From: a virus
DNA: 30,004 bases
Direction: 5' to 3' (one strand)
IMG/VR virus record: IMGVR_UViG_3300042567_000787
Location: 1 to 30,004 of that record
The position numbers and the translations under genes are program-made. Below the pieces are notes generated by a model. It searched no databases and was not told the DNA's origin. It saw nothing but the letters and a program-made list of their open reading frames with translations. Position 1 is the stretch's first letter, and every line of letters begins with the position of its first letter. Positions 1 through 7,055 of the stretch are shown piece by piece.

Positions 1-116
1 TATTCAGTAGTTCCCTCAAGTGGAGCGGGCGATATGAATGTTGTTCGTGCTACAACAGCAACGAGAGTAAATAGTTTAGGATTGATTGAAGTAGTTCCAA
101 GAAATTTAGCTTTATA
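1..116. repeat. Terminal direct repeat, left copy
   Basis: Bases 1-116 match 29889-30004 at 115 of 116 positions. The only difference is A57 versus T29945, a third-position change (ACA/ACT, both Thr) in the spike gene. This indicates a circular map of about 29,888 bp, or less likely a short direct terminal repeat. The reading frame continues correctly across the join. Confidence 0.9.
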
Positions 117-1632
117 TAGTGAAGATTTTACTAATGTAATTTGGCCTAAATTAGAATGTTCTATAACCTCTAATTCTACAAATTCTCCAACAGGCACATT
201 AACTGCTGATTCTTTAATAGAAAATTCTGCCAATGGTAGACATATGATTTATAGGTCTTTTGCTTCTGTTGTAGGTACAACATATACATTAAGCTTATTT
301 TGCAAACAAGGTACAAGAAGATATATAAATATAAATTTTAAAACTTCAACAACTGCAAGTCCAAGATTTTCAGCTCTTTTTGATTTACAAACAGGAACAA
401 ACGTTTCTACAAGTTCTGTAGGTTCTCCAACAGGAACTTCTTTTGGTATAGTTTCTTTATCTGATGGATGGTATAGAATTAATATTTCTATGAATTCAAC
501 AACAACTTCAACAGAATATGAAATTGCACCATCAAATAGTGCTACTCCAACATTAAGCGAAGGTACTCCAACATATTTAGGAAATGGAACAGGTAGTGTT
601 TTTATTTGGGGCGCACAATTAGAAGAGGGAACAACAGCAACAGAATATTTTCCTACAACAACACGTTTAAATATACCTCGTATTGATTACACAAACGGAA
701 GTTGCCCGAGTTTATTGGTAGAGCCACAGAGAACGAATTTATATTTTCCGTCAATTCCTTCAAATGGTGCAAATGGAACATATACTTTAAATGATGCAAT
801 TTCTCCCGACGGAACTCAAAATGCATCTTCTTTTGTGCCAAGTGGTAACGGTCTTGTTTATTCTAATGCAATAATTACTACAGTTCAAACTTATACTTTT
901 AGCGTTTATTTAAAAGGAACTGTTAATGGTCAAAAAGTTGGATTAGGCGATAATGTAAATATATTAAATAATTTTACAATAACAACGTCTTGGCAAAGAT
1001 ATACTTTCACTTTTACAGGTAGTATTCAAGTCACTCCTTTTTATCTTTTATCAGGTAATTATTTTAGTCCCGCTGAAAATAATAAGTTTTATATTTATGG
1101 CGCTCAATTAGAAGTAGGTAGTTATGCCACGTCACTGATACCAACCCAAGCCTCTTCAGTAACTCGTAACGCTGATGTTATTTCTAAAACAGGAATAAGT
1201 AGTTTAATAGGGCAAACAGAGGGAACTGTATTTGTTGATATTAATGTTGATTTATCTTATACTCAAACTGATATGAGGTTTATAAATGTTTCAGACGGAA
1301 CTTCAACAAATTGGTGGTTTATAGGAACAAACGTTTCAAATCAAATAAGATTTTATTATAAAACAGGTGCTACTACCTATGTTTCTCAATTAATAACACT
1401 AACAAGTGGTAGACACAAACTTGCTTTTGCTTATAAAAGTAATGATTACGTTGCCTATGTTGATGGTACACAAGTTCATAGTTTAACTTCTTTAATTGTT
1501 GGGGCAACTTCACAAGTTGATTTAGGAAATAATTTTGCAGGAAGTGGTGTATCAAAACAATTTATTAATTCAGCACAATTATATAAAACACGTTTAACAA
1601 ACGCAGAAATTGCTTCATTAACAACACTATAA
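1..1632 (+). CDS. Phage spike / receptor-binding fibre, 3' part of a gene spanning the window junction
   Basis: The reading frame is open from base 1. It joins in frame to the segment that starts at 29826 if the window is closed into a circle, giving about 564 residues. From residue ~60 there are two related beta-rich modules, each closing with a WGAQLEEGTTATEYFPTT- or YGAQLEVGSYATSLIPTQ-like signature. This is the phage head-spike-fibre / carbohydrate-binding-like repeat common in Bacteroidota phages. The last ~170 residues look like a LamG/concanavalin-type lectin domain ending in LYKTRLTNAEIASL. By family, these are virion surface proteins that bind host glycans. The gene is followed after one base by 1634. 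The stretch ~100-660 is markedly more AT-rich than the 660-760 linker, suggesting mosaic exchange of binding domains. An ATG at 34 is internal, not the true start. Confidence 0.8.
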   Translation, partial: YSVVPSSGAGDMNVVRATTATRVNSLGLIEVVPRNLALYSEDFTNVIWPKLECSITSNSTNSPTGTLTADSLIENSANGRHMIYRSFASVVGTTYTLSLFCKQGTRRYININFKTSTTASPRFSALFDLQTGTNVSTSSVGSPTGTSFGIVSLSDGWYRINISMNSTTTSTEYEIAPSNSATPTLSEGTPTYLGNGTGSVFIWGAQLEEGTTATEYFPTTTRLNIPRIDYTNGSCPSLLVEPQRTNLYFPSIPSNGANGTYTLNDAISPDGTQNASSFVPSGNGLVYSNAIITTVQTYTFSVYLKGTVNGQKVGLGDNVNILNNFTITTSWQRYTFTFTGSIQVTPFYLLSGNYFSPAENNKFYIYGAQLEVGSYATSLIPTQASSVTRNADVISKTGISSLIGQTEGTVFVDINVDLSYTQTDMRFINVSDGTSTNWWFIGTNVSNQIRFYYKTGATTYVSQLITLTSGRHKLAFAYKSNDYVAYVDGTQVHSLTSLIVGATSQVDLGNNFAGSGVSKQFINSAQLYKTRLTNAEIASLTTL

Positions 1633-1633
1633 A

Positions 1634-1993
1634 ATGATATATAAATTAAACTATACAAACAAAGAAACTGCAATAAAAGACTTCTTAAAAAAAGGAGTCT
1701 ATATTGAGGTTGAGGATTTAAACAAAGAAAAGCAACTTGTTTACGGAAAAGGCATCCAAGCTATTGTTGAAATTGGTAAAATTGTTTTGACTAATGGCGT
1801 TTATGATGCAGACTTTAAAGAAATAACCGCACCTGTTTACGCAGATGGTTACGCTTATGATGTGATGAGTGATATTGAGTACAAGTTTGAAAGCGAAATA
1901 TTTCCTAACAATCCGAAGCATAATTTTGCAGGATGTGAACCAATTAAAGAAATTGATTTTAATTTATTAAGCGATGAGCCGACAGCAATTTGA
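1634..1993 (+). CDS. Hypothetical protein downstream of spike
   Basis: 119 residues, beginning MIYKLNYTNKETAIKDFLKK. The start codon follows the spike stop by one base, so the two are probably translationally coupled. The protein is acidic at its C-terminus, has no signal peptide or membrane segment, and has no motif I can assign. Similar small proteins often follow spike genes in Bacteroidota phages. A role in spike assembly (chaperone) is possible from position alone but is not shown by the sequence. It overlaps the next small membrane protein by 20 bases. Confidence 0.7.
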   Translation: MIYKLNYTNKETAIKDFLKKGVYIEVEDLNKEKQLVYGKGIQAIVEIGKIVLTNGVYDADFKEITAPVYADGYAYDVMSDIEYKFESEIFPNNPKHNFAGCEPIKEIDFNLLSDEPTAI

Positions 1994-2156
1994 TGTTATA
2001 TTAAACAAGTTAATCTCTCGTAAATTATCCGTTTTCGTGATCGCTTGTATTGGATTGTTTAATCAAACATTAACCTCGTCGGATTGGGTTGTTATTGCGA
2101 CGGCTTATATCGGTATCGAGGGAATTACAAATATAGTTGAACGATTAAGAAAATGA
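1974..2156 (+). CDS. Small membrane protein, candidate holin
   Basis: 60 residues with two predicted hydrophobic helices (about residues 18-30 and 36-52), a basic N-terminal region and a basic C-terminal tail (VERLRK). Size, two-helix topology and position two genes upstream of the lysozyme fit a class II-like holin that would let the signal-less lysozyme cross the inner membrane. The start overlaps the preceding gene by 20 bases, and the stop overlaps the next start (ATGA). The neighbouring gene at 2153 is also a small membrane protein. Which of the two is holin and which antiholin or accessory protein cannot be told from sequence. Confidence 0.6.
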   Translation: MSRQQFDVILNKLISRKLSVFVIACIGLFNQTLTSSDWVVIATAYIGIEGITNIVERLRK

Positions 2157-2326
2157 GACAGTACTTTTTAGATTTGAAATTATCACTATTAACCGGAACT
2201 TATTTTATTATATCATTCGCAGAGGTTGACGTTGCAATGAAAATTATTGCTTTTATTTTAGCCTCCGGTTACACTTTACGCCGTTGGTATTTAATGGAGA
2301 AAAATAAAAATAATGAGGTTAAATAA
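2153..2326 (+). CDS. Second small membrane protein of the lysis cassette
   Basis: 57 residues (starts MRQYFLDLKL, ends NKNNEVK). It has two hydrophobic stretches, about residues 10-22 and 28-42, then a charged tail rich in Arg, Lys and Asn. The start shares ATGA with the stop of the preceding gene, and the end overlaps the lysozyme start by 14 bases, so all three are tightly coupled. The arrangement suggests a holin/antiholin-like pair. The assignment rests on context and hydrophobicity only. Confidence 0.55.
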   Translation: MRQYFLDLKLSLLTGTYFIISFAEVDVAMKIIAFILASGYTLRRWYLMEKNKNNEVK

Positions 2327-2768
2327 CGCTGGTTATCTTTTAATTTGTAAATTTGAGGGCTTGAGCTTGACTCCGTACCTTTGTAGCGCCAAAGTTCCGA
2401 CAATCGGATACGGGAATACTTATTATCCAAATGGTAAAAAGGTAATGATGCAAGACAAAGCAATTACAAAGCCACAGGCGTTTGAAATGTTTAAATTTAT
2501 AGCCGATAAATTCGCCGTCAAAGTAAATGAATTAATAAAATCAAACGTCAATCAAAATCAATTTAACGCTTGCGTTAGTTTGAGTTATAATATAGGCCTT
2601 AACGCATTTTCAAAAAGTACATTATTAAAAAAGGTAAATTTTAATCCGGACGATTTAACCATTAAAAACGAGTTTTTAAAATGGAATAAGGCCGGAGGTA
2701 AAGAAGTAAAAGGATTGACAAATAGAAGAGAACAGGAAAGCCAAATTTATTATGAAAGTAACTTATAA
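2313..2768 (+). CDS. GH24 lysozyme / endolysin (T4- and lambdoid-phage type)
   Basis: 151 residues. The enzyme would cut the glycan strands of peptidoglycan for host lysis. The N-terminal GH24 signature is clear: E15 in KFEG, eight residues to C24, five more to T30 in PTIGYGNTYY. This is the E-8-(D/C)-5-T catalytic spacing with Cys in the usual Asp position. Further matches are FNACVSLSYNIGLNAF around residues 84-99 and the C-terminal GLTNRREQE near 140, both typical of the family. There is no signal peptide or SAR helix, so export probably depends on the upstream holin-like genes. The 3' end overlaps the next gene by 17 bases. Confidence 0.88.
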   Translation: MRLNNAGYLLICKFEGLSLTPYLCSAKVPTIGYGNTYYPNGKKVMMQDKAITKPQAFEMFKFIADKFAVKVNELIKSNVNQNQFNACVSLSYNIGLNAFSKSTLLKKVNFNPDDLTIKNEFLKWNKAGGKEVKGLTNRREQESQIYYESNL

Positions 2769-3744
2769 GGGTGAAATTGTTAGAGAATATTTACTTAAAT
2801 TTCCACACGCATCCACGAACGCAATCAGTCGTCTATTGGTTGCAGATTATCCGCTCGACTTTAATAGTGTAGAAAGCGCTCGAGGGATTGTAAGATCGCA
2901 TCGAGGCGAACTCAATAATAGTGTTAAACAAACGACCTCAGTAAGAACAGCAAAGGAAAAAAAACAATTTATGGAAAAAAATTTTGAGTTACCAGTCTCG
3001 GACTATGAAAAGCAAAGCGAAGTAATAGTTCCCAACAAAAACATTTTATTTTTATCGGACATTCATTTCCCTTACCAAAACAACGACGCTCTTAAATTAG
3101 CGCTCGATTATGGTAAAAGCGAGAAAGTCGACTGCGTTTATTTAAACGGAGATACTATCGATATGTATATGTTGAGCCGATTTATTAAAGATAGGCGATT
3201 GAGAAATATGGCCGACGAGTTAGAAATGACTCGAAACTTTTTAAAGAATTTACAGGATCACTTCCAAGCTCCAATTTATTACAAAATTGGAAACCACGAG
3301 GATCGTTGGCAAAACTTTTTAAAGTTGCAAGCTCCGGAACTTTTAGGAATACCGGATTTTGAACTCTCAACGATTTTAAGATTTGGAGAGAGTGGCGTTC
3401 AAGAAGTAAAAAGTAAACAAATTGCCAAAGCCGGTAAATTGCCACTACTTCACGGACACGAATTTTTTAGCGGTTTTGCTCCTCCTGTTAATCCGGCGCG
3501 AGGGCTTTATATGAAAGCAAAGGAAAGCTCAATTATAGGGCATCACCATAGAACGTCCGAACATACGGAGGTTTCGTTGAGCGGAAACGTAACGACAACC
3601 TGGAGCGTTGGTTGTCTTTGTGGATTGCAGCCGGAATATATGCCTTTTAATAGTTGGAATAATGGCTTTGCTCATATTTTAGTGGAAAAAAATGGCGATT
3701 ACGAGGTGAATAACCTTAGAATAGTGGAAAATAAAATCCGATAA
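2752..3744 (+). CDS. Calcineurin-like metallophosphoesterase with N-terminal helical domain
   Basis: 330 residues. The C-terminal two thirds carry the full binuclear-metal motif set: D103-x-H105 (LSDIHF), G133-D134 (NGDTID), G180-N-H-E183, H234/H236 (LLHGHEF) and GHHHR at 263-267. It should hydrolyse a phosphoester, nucleotide or nucleic acid, with the substrate unknown. Residues 1-55 form a separate helical, possibly DNA-binding segment (reads like a winged-helix: EIVREYLLKFPHASTNAISR), then a charged linker. It sits between lysozyme and spanin genes, overlapping the lysozyme by 17 bases, so it is late-expressed by position but has no obvious lysis role. Phage members of this family are seen in many Bacteroidota phages. 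Confidence 0.85.
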   Translation: MKVTYKGEIVREYLLKFPHASTNAISRLLVADYPLDFNSVESARGIVRSHRGELNNSVKQTTSVRTAKEKKQFMEKNFELPVSDYEKQSEVIVPNKNILFLSDIHFPYQNNDALKLALDYGKSEKVDCVYLNGDTIDMYMLSRFIKDRRLRNMADELEMTRNFLKNLQDHFQAPIYYKIGNHEDRWQNFLKLQAPELLGIPDFELSTILRFGESGVQEVKSKQIAKAGKLPLLHGHEFFSGFAPPVNPARGLYMKAKESSIIGHHHRTSEHTEVSLSGNVTTTWSVGCLCGLQPEYMPFNSWNNGFAHILVEKNGDYEVNNLRIVENKIR

Positions 3745-3754
3745 TTGAGTTATA

Positions 3755-4237
3755 ATGGAAAATAAAATCAAATTAATAGCTACCATTTTCCTAATCTCGG
3801 GAATATGGTCTTGCGGAACTCGTAAAGTAAACAAAAGCGATACCGAAAACAAGACAAAAACGGAGGTAACTATCTTCGACACTACTAAAATTGTCACAAA
3901 TACGGCCTATAATATCGACAAAGTCGTTAATGATTTTGAAATTGAGCCTATTGATAGCACAAAAGCGATAGTGATAATAGACAATACCGGTAAAAAAACA
4001 TCGTATATTAATGCTAAAATACGTCACAGACGTGAAATAAGCCGAAATAAGACACTAAAAACCGAGATTGTACAAAGTAGTCGTAAAGAAAATATTAAGC
4101 AAACAGCGCAAACGAAAACAAGCGTTAAGCAAATAGAGAAAAAAGCGTCGATAATTACCGAGCTTTGGTGGTTATGGTTGTTAATATTCGTTATCTTATT
4201 ATATTACCTCAATAAGAAACTAAATTTATTCGCTTAA
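3755..4237 (+). CDS. Candidate unimolecular spanin (lipoprotein plus C-terminal membrane anchor)
   Basis: 160 residues. The N-terminus is a lipoprotein signal: basic start, hydrophobic core and Cys20 in GIWSC. The C-terminus has a transmembrane helix (about residues 136-152, WWLWLLIFVILLYYL) followed by a short basic tail. Between them lies a charged, Thr/Lys-rich periplasmic region. An outer-membrane lipid anchor and an inner-membrane helix on one chain is the defining architecture of u-spanins (T1 gp11 type), which fuse the two membranes as the last lysis step. It is the last gene of the lysis cassette, before a terminator. The lipobox (IWSC) is relaxed compared with LAGC, as is common in Bacteroidota. 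Confidence 0.7.
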   Translation: MENKIKLIATIFLISGIWSCGTRKVNKSDTENKTKTEVTIFDTTKIVTNTAYNIDKVVNDFEIEPIDSTKAIVIIDNTGKKTSYINAKIRHRREISRNKTLKTEIVQSSRKENIKQTAQTKTSVKQIEKKASIITELWWLWLLIFVILLYYLNKKLNLFA

Positions 4238-4265
4238 CTGTAGACGTCACAGACTTAAGCAAATC

Positions 4266-4292
4266 AAAGCCACTTTTATAAGTGGTTTTTTT
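4266..4292 (+). terminator. Intrinsic terminator after lysis cassette
   Basis: Stem CCACTT (4270-4275) with AAGTGG (4280-4285) around a 4-base loop, extended by AAAG pairing into the T-rich 3' side, then T to 4292. It closes the late lysis transcript. Confidence 0.8.
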
Positions 4293-4299
4293 ATGGCCT

Positions 4300-4359
4300 A
4301 TTGCGTATAATTTCGAATAAATACGGATAATTATACCCGATTGCATATAATTTTAATAT
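4300..4359. repeat. Operator-like direct repeats with central near-palindrome
   Basis: ATTGCGTATAATTT at 4300-4313 recurs as ATTGCATATAATTT at 4340-4353, exactly 40 bases apart, with similar flanks. Between them 4324-4339 reads CGGATAATTATACCCG, a near-palindrome off by one base. The cluster lies upstream of the early promoter at 4412 in a 215-base gene-free gap (4238-4452). It is a candidate regulator-binding site, and no binding protein can be assigned. Confidence 0.45.
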
Positions 4360-4411
4360 GTTAAAGTTTTGTTAAAATTTAATTAAAGGCCTTTTAATTA
4401 AAAATTGATTG

Positions 4412-4419
4412 TATATTTG
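4412..4419 (+). promoter_or_regulatory. Bacteroidota -7 promoter element TATATTTG (early genes)
   Basis: TATATTTG matches the TAnnTTTG -7 consensus of Bacteroidota primary sigma promoters. It lies 34 bases before the ATG at 4453. No convincing -33 TTTG is visible at 17-23 bases upstream. Its position argues against a TTG start at 4405 for the next gene, because that start would lie upstream of transcription initiation. Confidence 0.6.
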
Positions 4420-4452
4420 TACTCAGATAACAACAACATAAAAAAACAAATT

Positions 4453-4656
4453 ATGACAACTTTAATTAAAAATTTAGAAAAAGAATTAGTAAAATCACAA
4501 GCTAACATTTATAAAGTAGAAGTTAAATATAATAATTCAAAAAACGAATCAAACGAATTTTGGGGAGATAATAAACTTTATGAAGATTTTACCAAAGCAA
4601 TTAGAGTTAGAGATATTTTAGAAAGCACTATTGAAGATTTAAAAAGAAACATTTAA
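4453..4656 (+). CDS. Small hypothetical protein, likely coiled coil
   Basis: 67 residues starting MTTLIKNLEKELVKSQANIY. Charged, helical, with heptad-like leucine spacing and no Cys or membrane segment. I chose ATG 4453 because it follows an A-rich leader. The in-frame TTG at 4405 lies upstream of the promoter's -7 element. First gene of the early cluster. Its codon use is AT-rich compared with the genes further downstream. Function not recognised. Confidence 0.6.
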   Translation: MTTLIKNLEKELVKSQANIYKVEVKYNNSKNESNEFWGDNKLYEDFTKAIRVRDILESTIEDLKRNI

Positions 4657-4669
4657 AACAAACAAAACT

Positions 4670-4756
4670 ATGAAAACAAAAAAATTTTATTACAGCTTTT
4701 GCGTAATGGCAGCGAGTTATTTTTTAATTCAAATAATTTTGCGTTATGGACACTAA
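4670..4756 (+). CDS. Very small membrane peptide
   Basis: 28 residues: a basic start (MKTKKFYYSF) then a hydrophobic helix through about residue 24, ending LRYGH. It has an A-rich upstream region and overlaps the next start by 11 bases, as real genes in this cluster do. Too short for homology-based assignment by eye. Confidence 0.4.
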   Translation: MKTKKFYYSFCVMAASYFLIQIILRYGH

Positions 4757-4940
4757 AAGATTAATTCACGAACACCGCAAAAAAATTGCAATCTTAAAAA
4801 TGATTGAGAACGCAGAGCTTAAGTTTCAAAACCACATTAAAATGGTTGGACTCGGTTTAAATTTAAACGACAATTTAGACAAAGCAAAAAAATTAATAGC
4901 AATACAGGACAGACTAATCACTTATTATTTTAAATTATGA
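4746..4940 (+). CDS. Small hypothetical protein
   Basis: 64 residues, strongly helical and basic, starting MDTKRLIHEHRKKIAILKMI. Overlaps the preceding 28-residue gene by 11 bases and shares ATGA with the next one. No motif recognised. The coupled layout supports it being translated. Confidence 0.55.
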   Translation: MDTKRLIHEHRKKIAILKMIENAELKFQNHIKMVGLGLNLNDNLDKAKKLIAIQDRLITYYFKL

Positions 4941-5152
4941 CTTTATTAGAAAAATTAAAACCGAAGTATTTAAAAAAATTAAATTTATTAGAGGAGCAAT
5001 ATCCGACCTCAGTTGAAAAAATTAAATTGAGTTTAAAAGAAAATCAAAGTGTTTTTGGTTTAACAATTAGCGAGGCAAGTTCCATTTGTTTATATTTTGA
5101 TATTGAAATGAATATAAATAATTTGCTTAATTTAATTAAGGACGATGAATAA
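4937..5152 (+). CDS. Small hypothetical protein
   Basis: 71 residues starting MTLLEKLKPKYLKKLNLLEE and ending LLNLIKDDE. Leucine-rich, helical and soluble. Coupled to both neighbours (4-base overlap upstream, 8-base overlap downstream). No family recognised. Confidence 0.6.
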   Translation: MTLLEKLKPKYLKKLNLLEEQYPTSVEKIKLSLKENQSVFGLTISEASSICLYFDIEMNINNLLNLIKDDE

Positions 5153-5288
5153 AAAAAACGCCGGACGCAAGTCAAAATTTAAAGAGGGAACTCAAACCAA
5201 AATAATAAAAAGGTTGATCCCAATAGAGTCAGAAAACGAAATCAAACAAACAATCGAAAAAATCTTAGAAAAATGGAAGAGAAACTAA
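5145..5288 (+). CDS. Small basic protein, possible ribbon-helix-helix-type DNA binder
   Basis: 47 residues: MNKKNAGRKSKFKEGTQTKI, then a strand-like RLIPIESE and a helix NEIKQTIEKILEKW. The GRKSKFKEGT start followed by one strand and one or two helices resembles small phage and plasmid proteins with an RHH-like fold. A transcriptional regulator is possible but unproven, and the second helix of a full RHH is short. Overlaps the next gene by 16 bases. Confidence 0.5.
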   Translation: MNKKNAGRKSKFKEGTQTKIIKRLIPIESENEIKQTIEKILEKWKRN

Positions 5289-5392
5289 AACAAATCAAAA
5301 AATTTGACAAATGGATGCGTAAAACCGTCCAATCAATTCACTACTCAAACAATGAAAAAATGTGTAACGCTTATCAAAAAATAAATTCATAA
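5273..5392 (+). CDS. Very small hypothetical protein
   Basis: 39 residues starting MEEKLKQIKKFDKWMRKTVQ. Basic and helical. The start lies inside the preceding gene and the stop (TAA) shares its last base with the next ATG (TAATG). The coupling supports translation. No function recognised. Confidence 0.45.
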   Translation: MEEKLKQIKKFDKWMRKTVQSIHYSNNEKMCNAYQKINS

Positions 5393-5835
5393 TGGGAGCA
5401 AGTTCAAAATTATTTTTAGAAAATTCAGAGCAAGTGCTAACAATGTACGAGCCAACCTTTACAAAAAAAGACGCAATCTTAACCGGTAAAAGAATGGTTG
5501 ACAATGTAATCGAAAGCGGCGAGGTAGATAAGCACCATTTTATGGCTAATATATGCCGTTTAAAAGAGGTTATTAATTCGGCCGACTCAGAGATGCGAAA
5601 ATACTTACCATTTGAAAAATTGAAATATTACGGCGTTGAGTTCGTTCCGACAAATGGAGGCGACTCAATCAATTATGCTGAGGACGAAATTTATTGCCAA
5701 TTAAAAGCCGATCTCGACGCAAGGGTTGAGTTATTAAAGCTCGCACAAAAACAGCCAATAATTGACGCATACGGTAACGACGTTCCCAAAGTGGGAACAA
5801 CACCTCGCAAAAATTCAATATCACTAAAATTTTAA
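5392..5835 (+). CDS. Hypothetical early phage protein
   Basis: 147 residues starting MGASSKLFLENSEQVLTMYE. Mixed charged and helical, without membrane segments. The internal stretch DEIYCQLKADLDARVELLKLAQ is probably a long helix. Its C-terminus includes PKVGTTPRKNSISLKF, a flexible basic tail. It has the GAC/GGC-richer codon use of the core genes, in contrast to the next gene. Function not recognised. Confidence 0.65.
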   Translation: MGASSKLFLENSEQVLTMYEPTFTKKDAILTGKRMVDNVIESGEVDKHHFMANICRLKEVINSADSEMRKYLPFEKLKYYGVEFVPTNGGDSINYAEDEIYCQLKADLDARVELLKLAQKQPIIDAYGNDVPKVGTTPRKNSISLKF

Positions 5836-5890
5836 TAAACAGGGTATCCGAAAACTGAATAGAGTAGGAAAATTTTAAAATTAAAAAATT

Positions 5891-6640
5891 ATGTTTCAAA
5901 CAAAAAATGTACCAATGAATGATATTCAAATACACACAACAAAAGATTATTCTTTATTTAAAACATTAAACGGAAATAGAGATATTAATTATCTTCATTT
6001 ATCTAGATTAAAAGAAAGTATGAAAAAAAACCATTTAACTACAATTATAATGGTTAATAAAAATTTTGAAATTATTGATGGTCAACATAGATTTTTAATA
6101 AGTAAGGAATTAAATTTACCTATAAATTATATAATTTCAAAAGATTATGGACTAGCAGAAGTTCAAATTTTAAATGCTAATATGAAAAATTGGCAAACTA
6201 TTGATTATGTAAATGGATATTGTGATTTAGGATATAAAGATTATATTATTTATAGAGATTTTGTAAATAAATATGGTTTTCAAAATCAAGTTGCTATTTT
6301 ATTATTAACCGGAGAAGAAACAAAAGGGAGTGGAACAGAAAATGTAACAACTAAATTTAAGGATGGTAAATTTAAAATAAAAGATTTAAACAATGCTAAT
6401 AAAATGGCTGAAAAAATATTAATGATTGAGCCATATTATAAAGGATATTTAAGAAGAAGTTTTATTTATGCATTAATTGGAATGTTTAAAAATGAAAACT
6501 TTGAATTTACTGAATTTTTAGCAAAATTAAAGCAACAACCAACAACAATGCAAGATTGTACTAGTAGAACTCAATATAAAGTTTTGATTGAGGAAATATA
6601 TAATTATAGACGTAGAGATAAAGTAAATTTAAGATTTTAA
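5891..6640 (+). CDS. ParB/sulfiredoxin-fold protein (ParB-like nuclease domain)
   Basis: 249 residues. Residues 9-75 carry the ParB N-terminal pattern: a beginning NDIQIH, helix LSRLKESMKK, strand TTIIMVN, and the box I-I-D-G-Q-H-R at 61-67. The rest (VNGYCDLGYKDYIIYRDFVNKYG) is helical and reminiscent of the helical part of phage ParB-like proteins. No ParA partner is visible, so DNA partition is unlikely. Nuclease, NTP-binding or regulatory roles are all known for such proteins. Its bases are strikingly poorer in G+C than its flanks (almost all A/T third positions), which suggests recent acquisition. It is separated by 55 non-coding bases from the preceding gene. Confidence 0.75.
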   Translation: MFQTKNVPMNDIQIHTTKDYSLFKTLNGNRDINYLHLSRLKESMKKNHLTTIIMVNKNFEIIDGQHRFLISKELNLPINYIISKDYGLAEVQILNANMKNWQTIDYVNGYCDLGYKDYIIYRDFVNKYGFQNQVAILLLTGEETKGSGTENVTTKFKDGKFKIKDLNNANKMAEKILMIEPYYKGYLRRSFIYALIGMFKNENFEFTEFLAKLKQQPTTMQDCTSRTQYKVLIEEIYNYRRRDKVNLRF

Positions 6641-6654
6641 AAAAAATTAAAACA

Positions 6655-6867
6655 ATGAGAATAGGACAAAAAGTAAAACTAAAAGAGACAAGCGTTTTCG
6701 CAATGGAAATTGATAAACACAATCCAACCGATAAAATCGGAGTGATTGTCGAAATAGGCAACGAGTTTCAAAATCCAAAACGAACTCAAGCGCTGCCGGT
6801 TTTGGTTGACTGGGGAAAGTTTACAAATAGTTATCGATATTTAGATTTGGAGGCGATATATGAGTAA
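6655..6867 (+). CDS. Small hypothetical protein, SH3-like barrel possible
   Basis: 70 residues starting MRIGQKVKLKETSVF. The pattern of short strands (GQKVKLK, KIGVIVEIG, LPVLVDWG, YRYLDLEAIYE) resembles KOW/SH3-type small barrels. Its codon use returns to the GC-richer style of the core genes, which marks the 3' edge of the AT-rich ParB-like insert. Overlaps the next gene by 8 bases. Confidence 0.6.
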   Translation: MRIGQKVKLKETSVFAMEIDKHNPTDKIGVIVEIGNEFQNPKRTQALPVLVDWGKFTNSYRYLDLEAIYE

Positions 6868-6991
6868 GCAAAGCGAATTAACCAGGATCAAAAGAGTATT
6901 AAATTTTTATTATAAACGAGGCGTAAATTCCGAGAGAGTTAATAATTTATACCGAAAAATTTTGTTAATTAAAAAGAATTATATAATTTAG
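6860..6991 (+). CDS. Small basic hypothetical protein
   Basis: 43 residues starting MSKQSELTRIKRVLNFYYKR. Highly basic, helical, possibly nucleic-acid-binding. Overlaps the preceding gene by 8 bases. The short structured leader of the putative SSB gene begins just after its stop. Confidence 0.5.
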   Translation: MSKQSELTRIKRVLNFYYKRGVNSERVNNLYRKILLIKKNYII

Positions 6992-7006
6992 CAATATCAT
7001 AATACC

Positions 7007-7038
7007 GATGCAAGGTTTTGGCATCTTAATTCAAGACC
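7007..7038 (+). promoter_or_regulatory. H-type RNA pseudoknot in the leader of the putative SSB gene
   Basis: Stem 1: GATGC (7007-7011) with GCATC (7021-7025), 5 bp. Stem 2: GGTTTTG (7014-7020) with CAAGACC (7032-7038), 7 bp with one G-U. Loop 1 is AA, no bases lie between the stems, and loop 3 is TTAATT. These lengths fit a compact coaxial pseudoknot. It is followed by 17 bases of pure A/T to the ATG at 7056. The arrangement recalls the T4 gene 32 translational operator. Confidence 0.6.
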
Positions 7039-7055
7039 ATAAATAAAATAAAATT

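Noticed and set aside
3747-3757. GAGTTATAATG before the spanin gene as a fifth late-type element
   Set aside because: It has GTTATA but not TAATAT, a shorter distance to ATG, and no ACAAA box 12 bases upstream.
4405-4452. Upstream TTG start extending the 4453 gene by 16 residues
   Set aside because: The extension overlaps the TATATTTG -7 element and its coding text (YLYSDNNNIKKQI) is leader-like. ATG 4453 has a better A-rich context.
5891-6640. ParB of a partition system
   Set aside because: No ParA-like ATPase and no parS-like repeats nearby. Only the ParB/sulfiredoxin fold is supported.
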